Positions 24,759 through 42,624 of a stretch of DNA of 64,000 nt are shown piece after piece; position 1 is the stretch's first letter; each line of letters starts with the position of its first letter. The stretch comes from Coenobita brevimanus (lineage: Eukaryota; Arthropoda; Malacostraca; Decapoda; Coenobitidae), in the NCBI GenBank assembly GCA_032717465.1, contig CM064653.1, forward strand, positions 41,706,993 to 41,770,992, read 5' to 3'. The notes under the pieces are model-generated. The model saw nothing but the letters and a program-made list of their open reading frames with translations, was not told where the DNA came from and did not search any database. A program made the position numbers and the translations under genes.

Positions 24759-24759
<1 letters not shown>
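22797..24759 (+). pseudogene. RTE-type non-LTR retrotransposon reverse transcriptase, 5'-truncated with in-frame stops
   Basis: One reading frame holds a reverse transcriptase for nearly 2 kb. Motifs in order: SGKAPGIDGVCGEMLKLGGE (about 23257), NHRGICLLGIIGKVYGRIL, GGFRKGRGCVDQIFIL, AAFMDLEKAYD (first catalytic Asp, about 23648), GLKQGCVMSPWLFNLYMDG, LLFADDTVLLS (catalytic FADD, about 23967), and the C-terminal FGHVERM...GRGRPRMR region typical of RTE elements. Six in-frame stops (about 23116, 23341, 23368, 24526, 24628, 24670) but no frameshift point to recent decay by substitutions. At least two stops replace Trp codons conserved in the family (before FGHVERM and after RPRMR). The apurinic endonuclease domain is missing. 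The 3' end runs into a (TA)n array; RTE tails are often simple repeats. Confidence 0.9.

Positions 24760-24835
<76 letters not shown>
24760..24835. repeat. (AT)n array at the 3' end of the RTE element
   Basis: About 38 AT units follow the element's last unique bases (GGCGTCTGGCA). They may be the element's own tail. Confidence 0.95.
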
Positions 24836-24838
<3 letters not shown>

Positions 24839-25129
24839 TATATATATATATTCCAGTACTGAACAAAGGCCTCTTCCATCCAATACCATGACTTGGAAGA
24901 CTACCAGTCTTTAACATGTTAGACTACTTCCGCATACCGGTACTTTTATATCTCGTTTCTCCAATTCGTGGGTGTTTTGTCCCCACTCCTAATACGTCTT
25001 GGCTTATAGTCAGCTCATCTATTGCTCCTATTGTTTTCTCTCCTCTAGCTACTTCTCCCTTCCAGCTTAATTTCTGTTCTTTTATCATAGGGCCTATTTG
25101 TATTACCGGTATCTTTCACTTTAGTGTGT

Positions 25130-25640
25130 TCTAATAACGACGCTGCTGTTGCTCATTGCTATTCCGAACACTGATAGCTTCATTTTTCTTTGTTCCCTCC
25201 TTAGCTTATTCTCCGTAGTTTTCGTGAGTTGGCAAGTTAACTCCTTGTACCATTTACATCCCATTCTTATGTGAACCTGAATTTCATAATCGTGATCTTT
25301 GGTCAACATTAGCTCATGGCCTAAATAAACATACCCGGTACTCATTTTCCAGAACATCACCATCAACAACTTTTGTTTTAGCTCTGTTCACCAGTAGACC
25401 TACTTTGAAACTCCTGTGTAGGCCACTAAGCATCACCTGCAATATTCTTATACCGTTTCTGAGGTAAAAATATTGTCAACTGCATATCTTTAGTGGTCAA
25501 GTACTTTCCATCAGTATTTATAACGTTTCTTATCCATATCAGCCCTTTGAAAATCTCTTCAAGGCACGCAATAAATACCTATGATGAACTGTATTATCAT
25601 GGATTACTTCTTTCTCAGTTTTGATTCTGTCTAGCACTGT
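25130..25640 (-). pseudogene. Second RT relic (BovB/RTE-like C-terminal part), heavily decayed
   Basis: On the minus strand, frames read NTDGKYLTTKD (palm-domain INIDGKYLTHLRFADD region), GYVYLGHELMLTKDHDYEI and TENKLRREQRKMKLSVFGIA, the order seen in RTE-BovB-like proteins (YVYLGHEI...ENKLR.AQR.MERSMLGI). The frame shifts several times, and the FADD core and the segment between GYVYLG and TENKLR are damaged or shortened. It is independent of and older than the neighbouring plus-strand element, judging by its decay. Confidence 0.7.
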
Positions 25641-25893
25641 GCACTTGAATCACGGCAGCACTGTACCATAAATGTACCCTAACTGTTCTGTAGGAGCCTT
25701 GCCAAAGGTTCATTTGCGCCTTGAATGCGTACCGAGTATGTCATTTTTTTTTTTTTTCTGAATCAGAGGCATTTTCGTAATCTACAGAACTAAAGGTTTA
25801 TATTCATTAGCTCAGTTTTGTCAACTAGTTTACTGAGTTCACCCACCGTGAAATTCAGTATGTTGAGTGTTGCAGGTAAAGGATGGAAGACAG

Positions 25894-25995
<102 letters not shown>

Positions 25996-26084
25996 TTAAT
26001 GTGATGAACAGGTTGGTTTCTGGAGTGGCGGGGAATGTGTGGGTTAAATGTTTAAAGTGTGGCAGATTGTATAAAGAATGTGTA

Positions 26085-26245
26085 TGACTGACTTTAAGAT
26101 ACTCTTGGAATTTATGGAGCTGGAGAAATATGTAAAACAATGAACAAGGAGGTATTATGAAATATATATACAAGTATACGAGCAGTATATATGAAGGCTA
26201 TACTTTACATTGTGGAAGGGAAATTGCTTAGTGCGGTGAAGACCA
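26085..26245 (+). pseudogene. Possible third RT fragment
   Basis: Reads EFMELEK, then MNKEVL*NI, then VEGKLLSAVKT, spaced much as FMDLEKAYD...LWKVLRIYGV.GKLLNAVKS in the RTE copy at 23.65 kb. Each matching segment is short and in a different frame, so chance similarity in AT-rich DNA is possible. Confidence 0.3.
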
Positions 26246-26708
26246 GACGGTGGGAGCACACCAGATGGAAATATGGATGTTTGAATGTGTGATTTAGTAT
26301 GAATAAGACTAGAGTAACCTGGCTCTACCTCTCGAGAGATTGATCGTGCTTGATTAATGCTAAACTCATCGAAGTTAAGGAATTACTGATAAACTTTCCC
26401 GTTTAACTTCATTATACCTGCAGTACTGTGCCGTCTATGTATATTTTTAAATTTGCCAGAGCCAGACGGTTGTACTCGGCTGAGGAGAGACATCTGGTTG
26501 TGAGACAACCAAGAGACAGGTCATGGCTTATTTACCCATTCGCTCTGAAAATGTCATATGTTTTATTCTTGCTCTTTTTAGGCGATTGTATTAAGCCTGG
26601 GACACATATTTCTAAATGGAGGATCAATATAACCTTCATTTACCCCTTCCGTACAAGCTTTCTCTCCTACACTGAATAAAGGCGTTTGAAGTTATCAGTA
26701 GCTTATTA

Positions 26709-26778
26709 TATCTATCTATCTGTCTGTCTGTCTGTCTATCTATATATCTTTATCTATATCTGTTTACCTATCTATCTA

Positions 26779-26809
<31 letters not shown>

Positions 26810-26832
26810 ATATATATATAATATATATATAC
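26709..26832. repeat. (TATC)n/(TGTC)n tetranucleotide array
   Basis: TCTA and TCTG units mixed, ending in TA repeats; a compound tetranucleotide microsatellite. Confidence 0.9.
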
Positions 26833-27119
26833 GACGGTATATATACATGAGGCATCATTGGGCTGGCAGAGTTATCACTGAAGCAAGGAAGGACCTTTGA
26901 CAGCACGAGACGGAGGGGACGGGGTTGGGGTTGGGAATGGAGGGGAGAGGGATGTTTGGAGAGGGGGTCACCAAGTACGTGAGTGTCTTATGGCACCAGG
27001 TAGTCAACACTTTTCTCCTCCCAATTCTGCCGAACCAGTATTGAAGTGGCTCAGTTTTTTTTTTTTTTCTTTAATCTTAGGTTTTTGTATCCTATAATAA
27101 CATGAAGTGAAACTGTTCG

Positions 27120-27122
<3 letters not shown>

Positions 27123-27206
<84 letters not shown>
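27123..27206 (+). repeat. (GT)42 microsatellite
   Basis: An 84-bp uninterrupted dinucleotide run between RT relics and prune; the CVCV or HTHT frames across it are not genes. Confidence 0.95.
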
Positions 27207-27209
<3 letters not shown>

Positions 27210-28663
27210 ACTAAGATAACCCATATATCTACAGACAGTGCTCATAGGAGGGCACTGCGAGGCTGCGCCCAAATTTTGACCTTTGATCGAGCTGTATCAA
27301 ATGCGAATAACTTATTGTTACGTCCAGGCACATCGGGTGGTGCCAAGTCTGATCCAAGTTTAAACCGGTATTCACGAAATATTTTCTGTACTCTTAACTT
27401 TGAACTGACCCGTGACCTTCACCTTTTATTAATCTGCACCAAAATCGAGTCATTTCTTCCCAGACCCAGACGCAATTTATGTGCCAGTTGTTATTATGAT
27501 TGGATCAGGTATGCAAGAGATATTTTGTTACATAGTTACATCCAAATAAACATACACAGAAACTGACTAGATTACAATAGCTATGCCTTCATCTTCGATA
27601 ATAGCAGTAACAACAGTAAAAGATTTTATCTTAAAAAAAGAAGTCAGTGATGCCTGTCTTTCCCAATTTCGTCTCCGTGCCATTAATGTTTCATTTTCCG
27701 AAGTTTGTCTTTGTAGCCACCGAGAATGTGTCGCACTGAGAAAGTGCTGCACCAAAATTAGTAAGTTTCAGTAAGGCATGACTTCTGATATTGATTTTTT
27801 TTTTTTTTTTTTTTTTAATAGAAAATCGGAAAACATATTGACTGGATTTATATTTCGAACACTGCGATATCTCTTGCATCACTGCGTTCCTCATCGCCCA
27901 CTGAGTGTGAGAAATGTATGCTGCGGAAAAAGTTGTCATTGTTTTGCGAGCCCGTCTTCACGCACGGGTGTAGTAGAGAGTCGCACCGATAGTCGTGGGT
28001 GAAAGTGTGTGTGTCTAACGGTGGAGAGAGGGAGAGGAGGGCACTCTGCAGTAAACACAGTCCTGGCATTGCTGATTAAACCTTGGACTTCTAGATCTTT
28101 TCGTAGTTAAATATATATAAACAGAATACACAAGTGCGACCATAGGCTTCCAGAGAAATTGTGTATGAGGTGGTGGTGGTGGTGGGAGGAGTGGGGGGGG
28201 GAGGGGACGGCTCGCTCTGAGAACACTCCTGGCACTGTGAATTAACCCTAGGACTTCTTGGATCTCTCTTAATCTGTTGGGCTAAGGCGCTCGAACTGGG
28301 CGTGGCACATAACATTTATATTCGAGGAGTGGGTGGAGTTTATTCCCCACATAATGCCACTCGGGGACGAGCGGTAAGTAACCCTCCCCGTAAATATCAG
28401 CCTAGCCGTGGACCCTTGTGCTCCTGGTGAACGGCAAAATCGTCTGGCGTTAGCGCAGTATATTAGCAAAGACGATGCGACGACGAAGGAGTTGACTGAC
28501 TGTGCCCTTTATGTGCATTATTACTTATTTATCTTTTGTAGACCACGATACCCTAGCTTCGGTCCCCTGCCCGAGACGTCATTTTTATTTTCATTTTTGT
28601 TCTCCCCATGTGATTTTACTATTTGGAGAGTTTCAGAACGGAGGTGGGGTTAGATACAGCATT

Positions 28664-28922
28664 CGTTAATTACTCCACTGCTAGGACGCTCTTCTACTCT
28701 GATTAAATACATGGTAGTAACATGAATAAGGTACAAAGACGTCACATTTCATTCATCCTTTTGTGTCAGACGATCTCACTTTGCGTGGGAGAGACTTTTC
28801 GAGCTGGAGGGCTTCGACAGAGCCTTCACTAATCTCCACAATATGAGTGGCCTTTCCTAAGTTAAATAAAATTGTCTTAAAGCAGCAGAAAAAAAAAAAG
28901 CACCATATCGAAGGGATCAACT
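28664..28922 (+). repeat. Two consecutive family A copies joined by an inverted arm
   Basis: Copy one (28664-28750) runs from TTAATTACTCCACTGCTAGG to AAAGACGTCACA. An inverted arm follows (CAGACGATCTCACTTTG... GAGCTGGAGGGCTTCGACAG), then copy two (28827-28922) from CACTAATCTCCACAATATG to ATCGAAGGGATCAA. The arrangement shows the family alternates plus and minus arms around a short spacer. Confidence 0.65.
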
Positions 28923-29073
28923 GTTCAAAGTAATTCAGTAACTTGGTTTAATGTGACGAAGTACGGGATGGTGAATTTTGTGGATTATTTTCACTCTTGC
29001 TACCTTCACACGGTTGTACTGAACTTAGGAGAAACAGTTCGAACTAGAGGCGTTAGCTGTACTGTAGCCATCT

Positions 29074-29165
29074 TTAATCTCTTCAGTACGAGAGATCTTG
29101 AGAAAAATCGTCTAGAGGCAATCAGAATAAACTATAAAATGACGTCATTGTACTGGAGGGGTTAA
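29074..29165 (+). repeat. Family A foldback/MITE-like repeat, best copy
   Basis: A 92-bp unit starts TTAATCTCTTCAGTAC and ends GTACTGGAGGGGTTAA, inverted complements of each other with few mismatches. The interior has AAAAATCGTCTAGAGGCA and ATGACGTCATTG. More than a dozen diverged copies occur in the window. The upstream 29030-29073 carries the inverted companion arm (AGTTCGAACTAGAGGCGTTA). Confidence 0.75.
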
Positions 29166-29414
29166 AGCTAAGTATCTCACAGGTTATAACAGAAGTAAGC
29201 CTGATATAAGTGATGTGTGAGTGGTGTCCTACATGTGATGCGTGGTGGAGTGTGTTGTGATTGCCGTGTTGTGTTGTGATGAGCGGTATGGTGTTATGAA
29301 AAATGTGTTGTATTGTTACTGGTATTGTAATGAGTGGTGTGATTTGAATAATTACTTTGTTTTCATATTTTTTACGTTATTATTCACTGTACCGTTTAAA
29401 CTGTAACTCTGCCC

Positions 29415-29595
29415 ATGTTTTTGCAACTTATTTCACGTAGCTCAGTGGGAGAAAAAAACAAAGGTACGGCTCTACATCCTTTCCATAAAACATATTCGTC
29501 AGTAGCTTCGTATTCTAGTATTACTCTATTGTTGCAGCTCAGTATTCAAGCTGGAGAGATGGCAGTTTTTGGCCACGTTATAGTAAAAGCAATAT
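29415..29595 (+). repeat. Family D interspersed repeat copy just before prune exon A
   Basis: TTTCACGTAGCTCAGTGG, TACGGCTCTACATCCTTTCC and TTGCAGCTCAGTATTCAAGC then GAGATGGCAG are shared with 34.0 and 36.2 kb. All three copies lie within 7 kb, in or beside prune. Confidence 0.6.
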
Positions 29596-29694
29596 ACTGG
29601 GACTATGAAGTGTGCGGTAGGTGTATGAATGAAGATATAAATACAAACAAGCAATGTTATACATTACTTAAGGTCAAGAATGTTTATATCCTAG

Positions 29695-36629
<6,935 letters not shown>

Positions 36630-36954
36630 CCCGCACTCTGTTTGGCCTTTGCTGCATACACTTCACGCAAAAGGACACACGGCTATACTCATACACACAG
36701 AATCGCAGGGAATCCCTTAATTTCATATACTTGTCAACACATTTTAGTGGTGTGTTTTGGTCGACACTTGCAGCATTTACTCCTCCTTCAATATATTAGT
36801 GGCGTGATTTTATACAGGCGCTGCCACCATGTATTCATCCATCCAGGGCAGTCATACAACTCTTCCACACTGTTACACAAAAGCATACCTGTCAAGGCTC
36901 ACGATTATTTGGAACCTGGTTACTATGACTACTACACCATAAAGAAGATTCTTA

Positions 36955-36966
36955 AACACACACACA

Positions 36967-37031
<65 letters not shown>
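36955..37031. repeat. (AC)n microsatellite downstream of prune
   Basis: About 38 AC units with one AAAC interruption, 330 bp after the prune stop codon. Confidence 0.95.
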
Positions 37032-37036
<5 letters not shown>

Positions 37037-37590
37037 AGATAAAGGGCAAAATACCGTAGCTGGTCGCCATGGACTCAGGAAAGTTAAATACACCTTGTAT
37101 ATAATTATTTCTGTGTTTCATTCTCCATGTTTGTTTATCCTTATGTTCTTCAAGGTGAAAATATGTATCACTTAAAAACACTGCCGCCCAAAATGTATAG
37201 CTTCTCAGTCTACAATGGCATATGGTAGCATCATTATGACGTGGAAGACAAATACTTAAACAAGGTGCACTGTTTCTGACATTTCTCATAATGAAGCACT
37301 TTAGAGTAAAATTAGTGATTATTTGCAGATTAGTTAGGCCAGCTGTAGAAATGTCCACTGAATAGCTAAATGTCTTTTTAAGCTAACAAACTACCTGCAT
37401 TTATCGGGGAGGGGGATTCAGAACTGGGAACCTGTGGCACTAATCCACACTTTCAAAGGCAATGAACTCGCACAAAAATGAGATATTCCTACCAACACCC
37501 ACACCAACATTACACATCTGCTTACACATTACATCAACATACCCGCTTCTTTCTACCTCAGTATGGATACGCAGGAGATACTTATATATT

Positions 37591-37622
<32 letters not shown>

Positions 37623-37894
37623 ACTATACCTATTCTCCCCCTCCCACACACACACACGCACACACCGCTATACCCGCAGTCACTGCTTCAGCTACAACCG
37701 CACCCAGGCCCACAACTACAATTACACTAACACCCACACCCACAACTACATCCATACCCACACACGCGCCCACAGCTACACCCAGGGCCTCAATGACCTT
37801 TCCAGCGTATGACCCAGATCCCTGCGGCAGACCCCGGCACCTGGCAGCGTAAAGTAGAGGAAGCGACCGTCTATCCTGCCGCCTCTGATTTATG

Positions 37895-37995
37895 CGTCCC
37901 GGGTGGCATCATCACTGTGGCGGGGCGAGCACTTGTCACCCCCGCCCCGCCCCGCCCACGGTCACCAACCCGGGGACAATGATGCCACGCCCCGC
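37895..37995. repeat. GC-rich hairpin with nested inverted repeats
   Basis: TGGCATCAT at 37904-37912 pairs with ATGATGCCA at 37979-37987. Inside them, GGCGGGGCG (37919-37927) pairs with CGCCCCGCC (37933-37941). Runs of C and G in the loop add further pairing options. No gene is recognised here. Confidence 0.6.
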
Positions 37996-38099
37996 AACAC
38001 CATATACTGTAGTAGGTTAAATATTCACGCTCAGTCATCCGACACCTGATGCCATTTTTTATCAGTATCACCTCATGTACAGATGTTTTTTTAACATTT

Positions 38100-38601
38100 A
38101 CTTCCTGATGCAGTGTTACCTTCAGGTCATTAGGCTACACTGATTGATATTCAGATAGTTTACTCCAGCCCGGGAAACCATTAACTACTTTGGACGGTAA
38201 CCATATATCCAAATGAAAGCCTGGTGATCTAGTGGGTTATGGCGCTCCAAATGAACGTAGCTCTGAAGGGCTTCCATTTGACTGATGTCTGAGGTTTATT
38301 GTTCATAAATCACCACTTCAGTAGAGTGACAGGGCTATCTCAACTTAAATATCTGGACTAAATAGTGTGGCCTGCAGCCAACACGCTCTTGATGCACTAA
38401 GGGATTGAATTATATATATTTAACTCATTCGAACCCAGTGTCCTTAATACAGGACGGAACTGGGCATTCTCAAAATTTATTAAAGAAGGGAACCCCCGGG
38501 TAAGGACCTATGAGCTTCGCGACTATGAGCCGACAGGCAGAGGGTGGTACGCCCAGCACCCTTTCAGCAAATTCCCTCGCACAGGAATTCCGGGACCCAA
38601 T

Positions 38602-38690
<89 letters not shown>

Positions 38691-39060
38691 CTGAATCAGG
38701 GTGACCCAAGGATGGTTTTGGGGGGTCAAAATTAAGATCTGGGTCATTTGAGGTCACCGGTAATACCCGCTCGAATGACTGGAGCCAGCAGCCTAATTTT
38801 TGGCATGGAGACTCGCATGACCTCCAGTTCGGACATAGGCTATGTGAGGTTGACCGAAATCATTTGAGGTCACGGGTAATGGTAAACTAGTGTGTACAAA
38901 TACGGTGCGTTAGTCTGCGAAAGCTGAAATAGGGAGTTGCTGGACCATTATAATCCCTCTTCAAAAGCATAAGATGTACATGGTCTTTCTGGAGTAGAAA
39001 GAAAGACTGAACTAGAACAAATAAGAATATAGTGTTCGCCTTTTTGGCCAGGGCATATAT
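38100..39060. other. Non-coding DNA with paired 25-bp direct repeats
   Basis: TCATTTGAGGTCACCGGTAAT (split: TCATTTGAGG + TCACCGGTAA) near 38745 and TCATTTGAGG + TCACGGGTAA near 38864 are direct repeats 119 bp apart. An A-box-like ATCTAGTGGGTTATGGCGC lies at 38228. Likely transposon debris. Confidence 0.5.
38605..38687. repeat. (AT)n array joined to a unique repeat end
   Basis: About 41 AT units directly follow GGGACCCAATGGG. The left flank (38480-38604) is unusually GC-rich and reads on the minus strand as [14 protein letters not shown], suggesting a transposon end. Confidence 0.9.
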
Positions 39061-39062
39061 AC

Positions 39063-39223
<161 letters not shown>

Positions 39224-39916
39224 TGTATTGGGACACCTAGGAAGATGCACTACAGAGAACGATAAATGGTGAAAATTGCTCGTAAGTAATTGTGTGACCA
39301 TTTACATATCAGCGGGACAGCCGGAAGCTTTCAATAGGCGTGGATGCTTCATGTTATCCCTCCATTATGTTATACTGGGAGACAAGGATAATGGTGCACT
39401 CAGCAGGGTGTCAGGCAGCACTCTGATGTACCAACGATAACTCCACCCTACACAAGGCCTATTATAAACTCTCTTACGTCTAAGGCGTGTGTAAGACTGT
39501 ATACGAGCATACGTTTGTCTTGGCTCATAGAGATACCAAACACTACAAATAAGAGTAAACATTTAAGTGACAAAATACTAAAAACAAACTGATGTGCTGT
39601 AATTATTAACTGTTATGGAAGTGTTCACCATAAATTCTGGTTAGGATCTTTTATAAATGCGACTCCTGACCTCATTCCCCCCCTCCCCACCCTACCCCTA
39701 CTGACCAGCATTGTGTGGGTGTGAACTTGACACTCCCATACACCGTGCCACCTGCGCAGCGTTGATGTGCCTGTTCCTGGTTCCTTTACCTCATTTATCA
39801 AATATCGGCAATCGGGATGAATTACCGGGTATGTTGTTTGAGGCCTTGGTTGGGAGGCTAAGGGTTGACGTCTGTTGTTAGGATATATATCAACACTCTC
39901 CACCCATATTCACACC

Positions 39917-39939
39917 CACACACACACACACACACACAC

Positions 39940-40001
<62 letters not shown>
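39917..40001. repeat. (CA)n microsatellite
   Basis: About 42 CA units with one AACA interruption. Confidence 0.95.
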
Positions 40002-40003
<2 letters not shown>

Positions 40004-40168
40004 GTAACACCGTATTTCCCATCCACTTCGTCGTACACTTTTCTCTTTTATCTTTTCCTTCACACATTGCACGTGACCAACTCCTCGTAGTACAGAATAA
40101 GTCCTGAAACAAAATAAACTTAGACCGTTTTAAGTTTCCTGACAAAGATGCTCCACTTTCTTGGCAGG

Positions 40169-40524
40169 TGACTTTTTTTTTTTTTTTTTTTTTTAATGTG
40201 TCCGACTCTGGGCATAGGCTTCACAGCCTGCTCTCAAGGCCCAGCAGTCCTCCTACATACCATACACCTCTACATGTCACCACTTCGGCGCTAACACCCA
40301 CCGTCCATATTGAATACATGCTAGGGCTGTCTCATACAGGACTGGTGTATTGGTATTAGCGGGGGTATTTTTACGACATGTCGGCGGGTCTTCTGGTAGA
40401 TCAGTAAAGCCTGATTTTAATGAAATTCAAATCCTTAAACTGTTCCCTGCCCCAGCCGGGATTCGAATCTGGGTCCGTTAGGACTACAGACCACCTCTCT
40501 ACCGATTGAGCCACCGCCTCCCCC
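40169..40524 (-). mobile_element. tRNA-derived SINE with A and B boxes and poly(A) tail
   Basis: Read on the minus strand, the head near 40524 begins GGGGAGGCGGTGGCTCAATC. An RNA polymerase III A box (TGGCTCAATCGGTAGAG) is at 40497-40513 and a B box (GATTCGAATCC) at 40459-40469. A 260-base unrelated body follows and ends in an A tail of about 24 (T run at 40171-40194). The acceptor and T-arm strands do not pair well, so this is not a functional tRNA. No clean target-site duplication was found by eye. Confidence 0.75.
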
Positions 40525-41714
40525 TGGTGGATATTACTCCAGAAAAGATAATACATCATCTCTTCATTGATAATTCAACATCTCTGCACTATTATCTTTC
40601 ACTATATTCTCCATTTATTGTCACTATCAACCTCACATCACCCAAACACAGCTAAACATTCAAGTAAAAAGTGCGGCTCAGTTTTGCCAAGTTAAAATAA
40701 ATGAATTACACATACGCAGTTCCAGTCTATCCATCTCTTCCTTGAAAAAAAAAAAAGTACAAAGAAAAGCAAACTCGCTGCTGCCATAGCCATCAATCCA
40801 GTGTGGGAAATGTAACGTGGAATTAATATTGTAGGATCGTCCGGCATATGACACATTCATTTTTTTTCTTCTTCTTCTTTAATCTTCTGTATGCCACTGA
40901 TCTCTAAACCTACACGTCAGGCAGGAACTGAATTTACTTCCTTCCCCTTCCCTCATCCCATTCTTCTCTCACTCCATTTTCCTCACCAAACCCCCTCCCT
41001 GTCATAAGCTTAGGTCAGATTCCAGAGATGCTTTGAGTAATTGCCTTCCGTGGATGCTTCTTGTGCACAAAGGCTTCTGATTACCTGAGGTCAAGACTGC
41101 TGGTTAGATGAAAATTTGCATATTTCTGTGGATACCAGAGGGGATATTTTATCGATATTTATCAAATTATATAGAACAAAGAGAGCGTGAAACGACAACA
41201 TCAAAGTACTGGATATAAACAAGTTGCCCTGTTAAATAATGCTACGTTACGTCTGTTTTATAAATGGTGCGCTACGAATCCGAATGAACCGGTACATCCT
41301 TCTATCTGTCAATCCATCTATCTATCTATTTATCTATTTTACATCAAACTTCATCGCCACTGCCTAATCTTTGCCTTTCTTACTTCCTTCTGCCTCACTT
41401 TTGTCACACTTACTCCATTCTCATCTTCCTCTTTTATAACTCCCTCTTTCCTCCAAAAATTTCACTGTTATTTATATTTCATTCACACTCTCCCTTACAG
41501 TTATATTCTCACTTTTTTCTTCCTTGGCCATACATGCCTTATCTTAGGTACTCTGATACGACTCCTTCAAAAAGCTTCATAACTCCCTCTAGTATAATCT
41601 TCGTAAGGGGATAACCCGAGATAAAGATTCGTAAGGGTGGAGGAGCAAGATTAAATCTCTCAGTACGATGACGTCTTTGGGTCATATTTTTACTGCCTGA
41701 AAAAAATGAGTTCA

Positions 41715-41830
41715 TGAAGGATTTTCCGAAATGGAGGGGATTAGATACAGCCTTCAGTAACTCCTTCAGCACAAGAGGTCATTCCTAAGCCGAATAAAAA
41801 TCGTCTACAAGTGTTATGAAAAAGATAAGA
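41715..41830 (+). repeat. Family A repeat copy
   Basis: GATTTTCCGAAATGGAGGGG, TTAGATACAGCCTTCAGT and TCCTAAGCCGAATAAAAATC then GTCTAC match the family in order. Confidence 0.6.
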
Positions 41831-41969
41831 AAAAAGCCATGGGATGGAAAGGGTTTAGGCGTATCAGTGTCTTCAAGTGTACCTCGATTACCACCTTGTT
41901 CTTATCTCTGGTGTCAGGAAATACCAAGAGTGTCATTCAGGTGTCAGAGGATGTTCTTGTGTAACCATA

Positions 41970-42448
41970 TACAGGGTGGTTCAGATATTGCTCCCTACCT
42001 TGCCACTCACCTGTCCTCTTTTCTCTTGCTGTAGGAACGGCTTAGTTTGCGATACCTGTCTACTTTGCTTCATTTTCTGCTGCTCAGGATTCCTTTTCAT
42101 TCTTTATAGTAACTGCCTTTTTTTAACGTCAAATGATTGTATGGTTAACTACCGAGTTCATGAGGCAACGTGCTTGATAAATTTGCTCCCCATCTTGCCC
42201 CTCACCTGTTGAATTCTCTGGTGTTGAAGGGATGGCTTAGTTAGCGTTCCCACTGTCTACCTTGCCTCGTGATATAAGAACCAACCAAACCATCAACTTA
42301 CTTAAAAAAAAATAATGGACAAAAAGGATTATATGATGCAATAATTATGCAGAGTAGTCACTGGTAATTCTGACTGAACCCTCCCAACAGAACAAAACAA
42401 TTCACCAGCCGAACGGTAAGGAGTGTTCAATATAAGGACCACCCTGTA
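41970..42448. mobile_element. Mariner-like non-autonomous element with TIRs and TA duplication
   Basis: The left end is TA then CAGGGTGGTTC at 41970-41982. The right end is GGACCACCCTG then TA, ending 42448, the inverted complement with one mismatch. ATATTG continues the similarity on both arms. There is no transposase frame. Inside, a segment beginning TTGCTCCC and running through CTTGCC.CTCACCTG to GGCTTAGTT.GCG is directly repeated (41988 and 42181, about 193 bp apart). The TA duplication and CAGGG end fit the Tc1/mariner superfamily. Confidence 0.75.
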
Positions 42449-42624
42449 CTTCCTGTGCTCCCACTGTCATCGCCATCACCCTTATCACACCCTTACAACC
42501 CTTCGCTGCTATCAGCCGGTATCAACTCTATCAACACCTGCCTACTTTTTTTTTTTTCGCTGTCTGCACATGTTGTTAATCCACGTCAATCAGAGGACAT
42601 ATCTTACTTATTAAATTACTTCTG

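Larger units (their letters stand above)
26250..29070. other. Intergenic or upstream prune DNA, repeat-rich
   Basis: Besides the arrays listed, CCTGGCATTGCTGATTAAAC (about 28064) and CCTGGCACTGTGAATTAACC (about 28231) mark an imperfect tandem duplication of about 170 bp. A lone GTAAGT near 28369 follows ATGCCACTCGGGGACGAGCG, but it does not phase with prune exon A. Confidence 0.45.

Noticed and set aside
28350..28374. ATGCCACTCGGGGACGAGCG followed by GTAAGT as the missing first exon of prune
   Set aside because: The donor phase gives an immediate stop or the wrong frame when joined to either exon A acceptor.
37478..37852. A 124-codon Thr/Pro-rich frame resembling a mucin tail
   Set aside because: It translates degenerate CA-rich repeats, and no upstream coding exon or conserved domain supports it.
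38470..38757. Minus-strand frame [14 protein letters not shown]... as a gene
   Set aside because: The frame crosses an (AT)n array and no family was recognised; treated as possible transposon debris.
40440..40524. A functional tRNA gene on the minus strand
   Set aside because: A and B boxes are present, but the acceptor stem and T arm do not pair and a 260-base body with A tail follows, which fits a SINE.
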